Shown here piece after piece: positions 1 to 5,321 of a stretch of 5,321 nt of DNA (positions within the stretch are counted from its first letter, which is position 1; every line of letters starts with the position of its first letter). Position numbers and translations under genes: made by a program. The notes under the pieces were generated by a model that was not told the origin of the DNA, did no database searches, and worked only from the letters and a program-made list of their open reading frames with translations. The stretch spans positions 1-5,321 of the forward strand of contig JASBVU010000150.1 of the NCBI GenBank assembly GCA_029960905.1, in the 5' to 3' direction. The stretch is from Thermoanaerobacterium sp. (GTDB lineage: Bacteria > Bacillota > Thermoanaerobacteria > Thermoanaerobacterales > Thermoanaerobacteraceae).

Positions 1-532
<532 letters not shown>

Positions 533-533
533 A

Positions 534-818
534 ATGAACGCTCAGACGATTTATTTAATTGGCGAAATCGTAATTTTTATGGCAATTTTTTACTTTTTAT
601 TGATATTACCGCAGCAAAGAAGGGAAAAGAAAGAAAAAGCCATGATTGATGCACTAAAACCTGGTGACGAGATTTTGACAAAAAGCGGTATTTACGGCAA
701 GATATTAAACATAAAAGACGATGCAATTACGATTGAAGTAGGTGCTGATAAAGTTAAACTAAAGATTGCCAAATGGTCTGTGGGAAAAGTCCTAAATTCA
801 CAAAGCGATAACAAATAA
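534..818 (+). CDS. yajC: Sec translocon accessory subunit YajC
   Basis: YajC is a small single-pass membrane protein that associates with SecD and SecF, and through them with the SecYEG channel. It is usually dispensable. The 94-residue product matches the family's usual size of about 90-110. One hydrophobic segment spans residues 5-25. It is followed by the family signature: PQQRREKKEK at 26-35, a basic cytoplasmic stretch starting just after the membrane. Then comes a small beta-rich domain opening with LKPGDEILTKSGIYGKI (41-57). The ribosome binding site at 521-528 supports the start. It follows tgt with a 1-bp gap, and an intrinsic terminator begins directly after the stop codon. Its Sec partners secD and secF lie about 2.2 kb downstream in the same orientation, separated by a membrane protein gene and a RiPP cassette. 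Confidence 0.95.
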   Translation: MNAQTIYLIGEIVIFMAIFYFLLILPQQRREKKEKAMIDALKPGDEILTKSGIYGKILNIKDDAITIEVGADKVKLKIAKWSVGKVLNSQSDNK

Positions 819-845
819 AAAGATGCGGGAAACCGCATTTTTTTG
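819..845 (+). terminator. Intrinsic terminator after yajC
   Basis: A perfect 6-bp stem, ATGCGG (823-828) with CCGCAT (833-838), closes a GAAA tetraloop (829-832), a very stable GNRA loop. A run of seven T follows (838-844). An A stretch upstream (818-821) can pair with the T run, so the element may also work on the opposite strand. It sits directly after the yajC stop and should end the tgt-yajC transcript. No efficiency can be judged from sequence. Confidence 0.88.
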
Positions 846-916
846 TTTTAAATAAGATGTAATATTGTCTTTTTTATAAGCATAAAATTTACTGATGAAA
901 AAAGGGAGGTGCTTTA

Positions 917-1309
917 ATGAAAAGCAAGACTCAAAATTACGACAACAGAGTATTAAACATACCCGGTATAATAGTTGGATTGTTAGTAAGCTATATAATT
1001 ACTCTTTTGTTTTTTATAATTTATGCGTTGGTATTGACATATACACCGCTTTCAGAATTGACGCTTCCCACACTTACAATGCTTATAACAATAATTGGCA
1101 TAGTTTTAGCTGGTGCTATAGCTGCACGCAATACAAAAAGCAAAGGCTGGTTAAATGGAGGGTTGGCAGGTCTTCTTTATGTTCTTTTAATGCTATTTTT
1201 AGGAGTTTACTTCGTTAAGGAGGCTGGAATAAACGCAGGAGTAGCTTTAAAACTAATTTGGGGAGTCGTCTTAGGTGCTATAGGTGGCATGATAGGTATA
1301 AATCTATAG
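917..1309 (+). CDS. Four-helix membrane protein, TIGR04086/DUF3792 (YrzE-like) family, function unknown
   Basis: The 130-residue, very hydrophobic protein has four predicted membrane helices at about 15-41, 49-70, 78-99 and 107-129, and no signal peptide or large soluble part. A basic loop, ARNTKSKG (70-77), lies between helices 2 and 3, followed by the Gly-rich NGGLAGLLY. The C-terminus is also Gly-rich (VVLGAIGGMIGINL). Size, topology and position after yajC fit the TIGR04086/DUF3792 family; as I recall, Bacillus yrzE lies directly after yrbF (yajC) in the same way. No biochemical role is known to me. The start is set by GGGAGGTG at 904-911, 5 bp before the ATG. The gene stands between the terminator behind yajC and the promoter of scfA. 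It therefore either has its own weak promoter in 846-900 or depends on readthrough. Whether it helps the SCIFF peptide or the Sec machinery is inference from position only. Confidence 0.8.
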   Translation: MKSKTQNYDNRVLNIPGIIVGLLVSYIITLLFFIIYALVLTYTPLSELTLPTLTMLITIIGIVLAGAIAARNTKSKGWLNGGLAGLLYVLLMLFLGVYFVKEAGINAGVALKLIWGVVLGAIGGMIGINL

Positions 1310-1330
1310 CTTTCATTGTCATAAATTATA

Positions 1331-1339
1331 TGTTATAAT
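1331..1339 (+). promoter_or_regulatory. Extended -10 promoter upstream of scfA
   Basis: TGTTATAAT is a perfect TATAAT (1334-1339) preceded by the TGn extension. The hexamer at the right distance for a -35 (TTTCAT, 1311-1316, 17-bp spacer) is poor, as is usual for extended -10 promoters. Transcription would start near 1345-1347, just ahead of the ribosome binding site at 1351, giving a very short leader. The element begins 22 bp after the stop codon of the membrane protein gene. It would give the precursor peptide its own transcript start. Confidence 0.7.
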
Positions 1340-1350
1340 CAAAATGGAAG

Positions 1351-1357
1351 AGGAGGT
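1351..1357 (+). promoter_or_regulatory. Ribosome binding site that decides the scfA start
   Basis: AGGAGGT is a full-strength Shine-Dalgarno. The in-frame ATG at 1358 touches it directly and cannot be used efficiently. The ATG at 1364 is 6 bp away, which is optimal, so the peptide starts MRHIVT rather than MKMRHIVT. Confidence 0.85.
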
Positions 1358-1363
1358 ATGAAA

Positions 1364-1501
1364 ATGAGACATATTGTAACAATCAACAGAACATCATTGA
1401 AAGATAGCCTGAAAAAACCTGGCTGTGGAGAATGTCAGGCATCATGCCAATCTGCTTGTAAGACTTCGTGCACTGTTGCAAATCAGGAGTGCCAAAATTA
1501 A
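1364..1501 (+). CDS. scfA: SCIFF six-cysteine ranthipeptide precursor (ScfA)
   Basis: This 45-residue peptide is the substrate of the neighbouring radical SAM enzyme. SCIFF (six cysteines in forty-five residues) is a RiPP precursor found nearly throughout Clostridia; the Clostridium thermocellum homologue CteA is matured by CteB to a thioether-bridged product (thermocellin, a ranthipeptide). The N-terminal leader (MRHIVTINRTSLKDSLKKPG, residues 1-20) has no Cys. The core carries exactly six: C21, C24, C28, C32, C36 and C43, spanning CGECQASCQSACKTSC. C32 and T37 sit at the positions I recall for the CteA Cys-Thr crosslink, so the same bridge is predicted. There is no signal peptide. The strong ribosome binding site at 1351-1357 sets the start, and the gene has its own extended -10 promoter. 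A hairpin and the maturase gene follow. The mature form, cleavage site and biological role are not evident from the sequence. Confidence 0.95.
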   Translation: MRHIVTINRTSLKDSLKKPGCGECQASCQSACKTSCTVANQECQN

Positions 1502-1513
1502 TTTACATAGGTC

Positions 1514-1542
1514 AATGGCAGTAATAATATGTTACTGCCATT
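1514..1542 (+). repeat. Perfect inverted repeat / RNA hairpin between scfA and scfB
   Basis: AATGGCAGTAA (1514-1524) and TTACTGCCATT (1532-1542) form an uninterrupted 11-bp stem with a 7-base loop. Only one further T follows the stem before AAAA, so it is not a canonical intrinsic terminator. Its place, 12 bases after the precursor stop and 10 bases before the scfB ribosome binding site, suggests a 3'-end stabiliser, a processing site or a partial attenuator. Any of these would make precursor mRNA more abundant than maturase mRNA. That role is inference; the stem itself is seen directly. An operator for a dimeric regulator is an alternative reading. Confidence 0.8.
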
Positions 1543-1552
1543 TAAAATGTAT

Positions 1553-1559
1553 AGGAGGT
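1553..1559 (+). promoter_or_regulatory. Ribosome binding site of scfB
   Basis: AGGAGGT lies 4 bp before the ATG at 1564 and 10 bases after the hairpin stem. The stem does not include the site, so folding of the hairpin should leave translation of scfB free. Confidence 0.8.
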
Positions 1560-1563
1560 TAAG

Positions 1564-2967
1564 ATGTATAGCAAGATACATAAATTTAGACAATTAGGTT
1601 TGAACATTGTATTAGATCCTGTTAGTGGGGCAATACACGTTGTGGATGATTTAACTTATGAAATATTGGACTTATACTTAGATAATGATTTTAACACAAT
1701 ACTCGATCTATTAAAGGATAAATACACTGAATCGGATATTAGAGAAGCGTACGATGAAATAGAGTACCTTCGTAGAAAAGGGCTTCTTTATTCCGAAGAT
1801 GTATACAAGGATATAGATGTAAGTAGAAAAGATTCTGTCATAAAGGCTATTTGCCTAAATGTAGCGCATGATTGCAATTTAAGATGTAGTTACTGTTTTG
1901 CGTCAACCGGTGATTTTAAAGGTGGCAGGAAGTTGATGTCGTATGAAGTAGGCAAAAAAGCTATAGATTTTTTGATCAAAAATTCAGGAAACAGGAAGAT
2001 CGTAGAAGTAGATTTTTTTGGAGGAGAACCACTTTTAAACTTTGATGTTGTGAAGAAGTTGGTTGATTACGGAAGAGAAGAAGCAATAAAACACGGGAAG
2101 ACTATTAAATACACCATAACTACAAACGGTGTACTTTTGGATGAAGAAAAATCAACTTACATAAATGAAAATTTTTCTAACGTCGTATTAAGCCTCGATG
2201 GCAGAAAAGATATAAATGATGCCATGAGAAAAAGGATTGATGGCAGTGGTTCATACGATGTTATTTTCCCGAAAATAAAAAACTTTGTTTTAAAAAGAGG
2301 TAATAAGGAACATTACGTTAGAGGAACTTTTACAGCCAAAAATCTTGATTTCTCTAAAGATGTACTGCATTTGGCTGATATGGGAATAAGGGAAATCTCT
2401 GTAGAACCTGTGGTGGAAAAAGAAGATACGGATTACACATTGAAACAAGAACATTTGGAAAAGATTTTAAAAGAGTATGACAAGCTTGCAGAAGAGTATG
2501 TAGAGAGAATGGATGAGGGCAGACCTTTTTCATTCTATCATTTTAAAATAAGTTTAGATAACGGACCTTGCATCAAAAAAAGGCTTCAGGGTTGTGGTGC
2601 TGGGTTTGAATATGCGGCTATAACTCCTGATGGTGAAATATACCCATGTCATCAGTTTGTAGGAAATGATTCTTTTAAATTAGGCAGTGTTGACAGTGGG
2701 ATTGAAAACAAAGAGTTACAAGAGAAATTCATGGAAAGCGATATATATAAAAGAGAAGAGTGCAGTAGGTGTTGGGCAAGATTTTATTGTAGCGGTGGAT
2801 GTTTTGCTAACAATTATAATATAAATGGCGATATTAATAAACCTTATGAGCTATCATGTGAGATGCAAAAGAAAAGGTTTGAATGTGCTATAGCAATCAA
2901 AGTCTATGAAATGTTAAAAGAAAATGATGCTCAAGAAAATAATAAGCTACAGCAATTTGATAATTGA
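1564..2967 (+). CDS. scfB: SCIFF peptide maturase, radical SAM/SPASM thioether-forming enzyme (ScfB)
   Basis: ScfB (CteB and Tte1186 in relatives) uses reductive cleavage of S-adenosylmethionine to crosslink a Cys thiol of the SCIFF peptide to a Thr carbon. The 467-residue product has three parts. Residues 1-85 form a PqqD-like RiPP recognition domain that binds the leader (IHVVDDLTYEILDL, then EIEYLRRKGLLY). The radical SAM barrel spans about 93-320, with the cluster motif CNLRCSYC (C104, C108, C111) and the SAM-binding FFGGEP (151-156). The C-terminal SPASM domain has the complete seven-Cys signature C-x12-G-x4-C ... C-x2-C-x5-C-x3-C ... C: C344, C362, C400, C403, C409, C413, C432, ligating two auxiliary 4Fe-4S clusters. 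An extra Cys, C336, lies where anSME-type enzymes have another cluster I ligand. The start is supported by AGGAGGT at 1553-1559. It is probably cotranscribed with scfA 62 bp upstream. Length and motifs are full, with no sign of damage. Confidence 0.96.
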   Translation: MYSKIHKFRQLGLNIVLDPVSGAIHVVDDLTYEILDLYLDNDFNTILDLLKDKYTESDIREAYDEIEYLRRKGLLYSEDVYKDIDVSRKDSVIKAICLNVAHDCNLRCSYCFASTGDFKGGRKLMSYEVGKKAIDFLIKNSGNRKIVEVDFFGGEPLLNFDVVKKLVDYGREEAIKHGKTIKYTITTNGVLLDEEKSTYINENFSNVVLSLDGRKDINDAMRKRIDGSGSYDVIFPKIKNFVLKRGNKEHYVRGTFTAKNLDFSKDVLHLADMGIREISVEPVVEKEDTDYTLKQEHLEKILKEYDKLAEEYVERMDEGRPFSFYHFKISLDNGPCIKKRLQGCGAGFEYAAITPDGEIYPCHQFVGNDSFKLGSVDSGIENKELQEKFMESDIYKREECSRCWARFYCSGGCFANNYNINGDINKPYELSCEMQKKRFECAIAIKVYEMLKENDAQENNKLQQFDN

Positions 2968-2992
2968 CCGTTTACAATAAAAGTAATATAAT
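2964..2992 (+). promoter_or_regulatory. Sigma-A promoter of secDF
   Basis: TTGACC (2964-2969, five of six consensus bases) and TATAAT (2987-2992, perfect) are separated by exactly 17 bp. The -35 hexamer contains the last bases of scfB including its TGA stop (2965-2967). Transcription would start near 2999, about 25 bases ahead of secD. There is no terminator between scfB and secD, so readthrough from the SCIFF operon probably adds to this promoter. Confidence 0.85.
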
Positions 2993-3024
2993 AAAACGTA
3001 GCGAACAAAAGAAAGGGGATAATG

Positions 3025-4260
3025 ATGAAATCGAGAGGATTGGCAAAATTTTTATCAGTAATCGTGCTTGCCATAATAGTAGCATATGTTGCTTTTTATG
3101 GTGTAAATGCCGGAAATTATTCGATTAAGCCAGTTCAAGATAGTATAAGGCTGGGACTTGATTTAAGGGGCGGTGTGTATGTCTTGGAACAGGCGCAAGG
3201 GAATGTCTCTCAGGACGCTATGACTAGAGCGATTTCAATAATAAGAAACAGAGTAGATGCTTTAGGCGTATCACAACCGCTTATAGTTCAGCAAGGATCG
3301 AATAGAATAAGGATAGAGATTCCTGGTGTTAACGATCCTGATCAAGTTATTTCTTACTTAGGACAGACAGCACAGCTTAAATTTATAGGACCGGATGGCA
3401 AAGTCATATTAACAGGTGCGGATGTTAAAGATTCAAAAGCAGTTTATCAGACAGATCAGACCGGTGTGCAGGAACCAGTTGTCACATTGGATTTGAATAG
3501 TAAAGGCGCAAAAGCTTTTGCTGATGCAACGGCAAAATTTGTAGGCAAACAAATAGCAATAGTTCTTGACGATAAGACTATATCAGCACCAGTAGTTCAA
3601 GAACAGATTCCAGATGGCAAAGCAGTTATAAACGGAATGAAAGATTTTGACGAAGCGAAAAATTTGGCAAACCTTATAAGAGGTGGCGCACTTCCAGTGA
3701 CATTGAAACAGGTTGAATATAGTTCTGTAGGTGCGACATTAGGACCTAGTGCATTAAAAGCAAGTGAAGAAGCAGGTATGTATGGACTGCTAATAGTTTT
3801 ATTGTTTATGATAGCTTTCTATAGATTGCCTGGATTGATAGCAGATATAGCGCTTGGTATATATATTTTAATTAACTTTATTGTATATGCATTATTACAT
3901 GTCACGTTGGACTTGCCTGGCATCGCAGGTATGCTTTTGTCAATAGGTATGGCAGTTGATGCTAATATAATCATTTTTGAGAGAATGAAAGAGGAATTAA
4001 GGGCAGGTAAATCTATAAGAGCTTCCTTAGACGCCGGATTTAGAAAAGCATTTGTGGCAGTATTTGATTCAAACATCACAACGCTTATTGCTGCATTTGT
4101 ATTGTTCTACATGGGAGCAGGAACTATAAAAGGATTTGCATTGACGCTTATAATCGGTGTTATATCGAGTATGTTTACTGCAATAACTGTTTCAAGGTTC
4201 CTATTAAAGTCGATTGTTGAGACAGAATTCACTAAAAATATTAGAGTATACGGTGCATAA
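3025..4260 (+). CDS. secD: Protein translocase subunit SecD
   Basis: SecD works with SecF in the membrane, using the ion gradient to pull proteins released from the SecYEG channel and complete export. The 411-residue length is typical of clostridial SecD and shorter than the roughly 615 of E. coli, mainly in the extracytoplasmic domain. A first membrane helix (about 6-27) leads to the DLRGG signature (46-50) in LGLDLRGGVYV. Next come the extracytoplasmic P1 domain (about 50-235), GATLG (237-241), and five membrane helices to about 394. The fourth helix carries AVDANIIIFERMKEE; its Asp312 corresponds to the charged residue needed for proton movement (E. coli Asp519). Two adjacent ATGs exist (3022, 3025). 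The purine-rich GAAAGGGG (3011-3018) is a weak ribosome binding site spaced better for 3025 (6 bp) than 3022 (3 bp), but 3022 cannot be excluded. Its own promoter lies at 2964-2992, and secF follows after 13 bp. Confidence 0.96.
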   Translation: MKSRGLAKFLSVIVLAIIVAYVAFYGVNAGNYSIKPVQDSIRLGLDLRGGVYVLEQAQGNVSQDAMTRAISIIRNRVDALGVSQPLIVQQGSNRIRIEIPGVNDPDQVISYLGQTAQLKFIGPDGKVILTGADVKDSKAVYQTDQTGVQEPVVTLDLNSKGAKAFADATAKFVGKQIAIVLDDKTISAPVVQEQIPDGKAVINGMKDFDEAKNLANLIRGGALPVTLKQVEYSSVGATLGPSALKASEEAGMYGLLIVLLFMIAFYRLPGLIADIALGIYILINFIVYALLHVTLDLPGIAGMLLSIGMAVDANIIIFERMKEELRAGKSIRASLDAGFRKAFVAVFDSNITTLIAAFVLFYMGAGTIKGFALTLIIGVISSMFTAITVSRFLLKSIVETEFTKNIRVYGA

Positions 4261-4265
4261 GGAGG
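4259..4265 (+). promoter_or_regulatory. Ribosome binding site that decides the secF start
   Basis: AAGGAGG overlaps the last two bases of the secD stop codon and lies 8 bp before the ATG at 4274. It rules out the in-frame ATG at 4214, which lies inside secD and would prepend 20 residues without the family's N-terminal character. Confidence 0.85.
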
Positions 4266-4273
4266 CGAAAACT

Positions 4274-5212
4274 ATGAGGTGGAATAACATAAAGTGGAAT
4301 ATAGATGTCATAGGTAAGACTAAAGTTTGGTTTACTATATCTGGCATAATAATATTGGCAGGGCTTATTGCTTTTTTTACAATGGGCTTAAATTGGGGAC
4401 TTGACTTTACAGGTGGTACTGTAGTTGAATTTAATATGCACAAACCTGTGACGATTGCCGTAAATAATGAAATTACAAACATATTAAAGAGCAATGGTGT
4501 TAAAGATTCGCAGGTAAAGGCTATTGGACCGAATAACACACATGTTTCAATAACGACTCCAAGCCTTGACGATAAAACGAGGACTGCCGTTATAAATGCT
4601 ATAGAATCTAAGTACAAGCTTTCTGTTAAAGATCTTGTATCGTCGCAGAATGTCAGTGCATCTATAGGTAAAGAGATGCAGTTTGGAACGATTTTGGCAT
4701 CTGCTGTAGCTGCTCTTTTAATGCTTATTTACATTGGTTTTAGGTTTAACTTTGAGATGGGTGCTGCTGCTGTTTTAGCATTGATACATGATATCTTAAT
4801 AATGATTTCGGCCTATGCGCTGCTTAGGATAGTTGTCGACACACCTTTTGTTGCTGCAATACTTACGGTTTTTGGTTATTCTATAAATGACACGATTGTC
4901 ATATTTGATAGAATAAGAGATAACATTAAATTGATGAGGAAGGCAAGCTACAAAGAGATAGCAAATGTCAGTGTAAATGAAACGATGACTCGTTCTATAA
5001 ATACTGTCATGACAGTTTTGCTTATGCTTTTACTTATGTACTTCTTTGGACCTGCATCTATAAAAGATTTTGCTTTGCCTCTATTAATTGGCATCACAAG
5101 CGGTGCGTATTCTTCAATTTTTATTGCAAGCCCATTGTGGGTTATATTTAAGGATAAAGAAGGAAAAAATAGTGTTGGGAACAAGGTGGGAAATAGACCT
5201 CAAAAAGCATGA
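4274..5212 (+). CDS. secF: Protein translocase subunit SecF
   Basis: SecF is the partner of SecD; the pair spans the membrane with twelve helices and drives late steps of protein export. The 312-residue product matches the family's usual size of about 290-320. Helix 1 (about 17-37) is followed by the signature DFTGG (44-48) in WGLDFTGGTVVEF. A short extracytoplasmic P4 domain (about 50-130) comes next, then helices at about 137-155, 162-183, 190-210, 244-259 and 266-292. The fourth carries GYSINDTIVIFDRIRDN (201-217), with Asp206 equivalent to the functionally important SecF Asp of E. coli. NETMTRSINT (235-244) is also a family signature. The tail is basic and cytoplasmic. The gene lies 13 bp after secD and is surely cotranscribed from the promoter at 2964. 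No terminator follows; the next gene begins 14 bp downstream, so the transcript continues. Confidence 0.96.
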   Translation: MRWNNIKWNIDVIGKTKVWFTISGIIILAGLIAFFTMGLNWGLDFTGGTVVEFNMHKPVTIAVNNEITNILKSNGVKDSQVKAIGPNNTHVSITTPSLDDKTRTAVINAIESKYKLSVKDLVSSQNVSASIGKEMQFGTILASAVAALLMLIYIGFRFNFEMGAAAVLALIHDILIMISAYALLRIVVDTPFVAAILTVFGYSINDTIVIFDRIRDNIKLMRKASYKEIANVSVNETMTRSINTVMTVLLMLLLMYFFGPASIKDFALPLLIGITSGAYSSIFIASPLWVIFKDKEGKNSVGNKVGNRPQKA

Positions 5213-5226
5213 TAGGAGGTGATTAC

Positions 5227-5321
5227 ATGCTTAAGGAGATGTTTCTTGCAGGACTTGGTGCTGTTTCTTTGACAAAGGATAAGAGAGAAGAGATAGCTCA
5301 AGAACTTGTGAAACGCGGTGA
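5227..5321 (+). CDS. Phasin-like / PHA-synthesis-regulator-like protein, N-terminal fragment (3' end outside window)
   Basis: Only 31 full codons are visible, starting MLKEMFLAGLGAVSLTKDKR and continuing EEIAQELVKRG. The pattern of a short hydrophobic Ala/Gly start, then SLTK and a charged amphipathic helix, resembles small phasin-superfamily proteins (COG3937-like) of clostridia, often named polyhydroxyalkanoate synthesis regulator or phasin family. In these organisms the name does not prove a role in polyester granules. The start is set by a strong AGGAGGTG at 5214-5221, 5 bp before the ATG. It lies 14 bp after secF with no terminator between, so it is probably the next gene in the same transcript. 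Because most of the protein is missing, the family call is tentative; that a real gene starts here is much more certain. Confidence 0.65.
   Translation, partial: MLKEMFLAGLGAVSLTKDKREEIAQELVKRG

Noticed and set aside
846..900. Possible promoter for the membrane protein gene (TATAAG at 875, TAAAAT at 883)
   Set aside because: No -35-like hexamer lies at 16-19 bp from either box, and AT-rich DNA gives such matches by chance. A weak promoter here remains possible but cannot be supported.
895..1218. Open frame overlapping the membrane protein gene in another frame
   Set aside because: Its product is a low-complexity mix rich in Tyr, Asn and Ser without domain character. The frame at 917 has a good ribosome binding site and clear four-helix topology.
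1316..1339. TTGTCA paired with TATAAT as a -35/-10 promoter for scfA
   Set aside because: The spacer is only 12 bp, too short for a sigma-A promoter. The TGTTATAAT extended -10 explains the element better.
1358..1363. ATG at 1358 as the scfA start
   Set aside because: It directly abuts the AGGAGGT motif with no spacer. The ATG at 1364 has a 6-bp spacer and gives the 45-residue length and CteA-like cysteine numbering.
1514..1542. The scfA-scfB hairpin as an intrinsic terminator
   Set aside because: Only one T beyond the stem follows and then AAAA, so the U tract needed for release is missing.
4214..4273. In-frame upstream ATG that would extend SecF by 20 residues
   Set aside because: It lies inside secD with no ribosome binding site. 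The start at 4274 has AAGGAGG 8 bp upstream and the normal SecF N-terminus.
3819..5184. Three open frames on the minus strand (3819-4079, 4204-4617, 4948-5184)
   Set aside because: They are antisense to the conserved secD and secF coding sequence, whose hydrophobic codons keep the opposite strand open. None shows a recognisable product.

Overview
The window looks like a piece of chromosome from a low-GC, Gram-positive anaerobe of the class Clostridia. The most likely source is a thermophile of the Thermoanaerobacterium / Thermoanaerobacter / Caldanaerobacter type. This is inferred from three things: the AT-rich sequence with strong AGGAGG ribosome binding sites, the single-domain split SecD and SecF of clostridial length, and a SCIFF peptide gene with its radical SAM maturase, a hallmark of Clostridia. 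The genus is a guess from familiarity, not from a search. All genes are on the + strand, and almost every base is coding or recognisable signal.

Layout, left to right. (1) 1-532 is the C-terminal part of tRNA-guanine transglycosylase (tgt), with its nucleophilic Asp and zinc ligands visible. (2) 534-818 is yajC, whose ribosome binding site lies inside the end of tgt. (3) 819-845 is a compact intrinsic terminator (6-bp stem, GAAA loop, T run) closing the tgt-yajC transcript. (4) 917-1309 encodes a four-helix membrane protein of the TIGR04086/DUF3792 (YrzE-like) type. (5) A promoter with an extended -10 (1331-1339) precedes 1364-1501, a 45-residue six-cysteine SCIFF precursor peptide (scfA). 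(6) An 11-bp perfect hairpin (1514-1542) separates scfA from scfB (1564-2967), the radical SAM/SPASM maturase. (7) A near-consensus sigma-A promoter (TTGACC, 17 bp, TATAAT; 2964-2992) overlaps the scfB stop codon and drives secD (3025-4260) and secF (4274-5212). (8) 5227-5321 is the start of a phasin-like gene that runs off the window.

Functionally there are three themes: queuosine tRNA modification (tgt), the accessory Sec translocon (YajC, SecD, SecF), and a ribosomally made, post-translationally modified peptide (RiPP) cassette of the ranthipeptide class. ScfB is expected to bind the ScfA leader through its N-terminal recognition domain and form a thioether between a Cys and a Thr of the six-Cys region. 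No dedicated peptidase or ABC exporter is visible here, so how the peptide matures further and leaves the cell is open. Its placement between the two parts of the Sec accessory cluster is the most suggestive contextual feature. The families are known; what is less explained is the physiological role of the SCIFF peptide, its link to the Sec genes and membrane protein, and the intergenic hairpin. There is no gene-free stretch over 300 bases.
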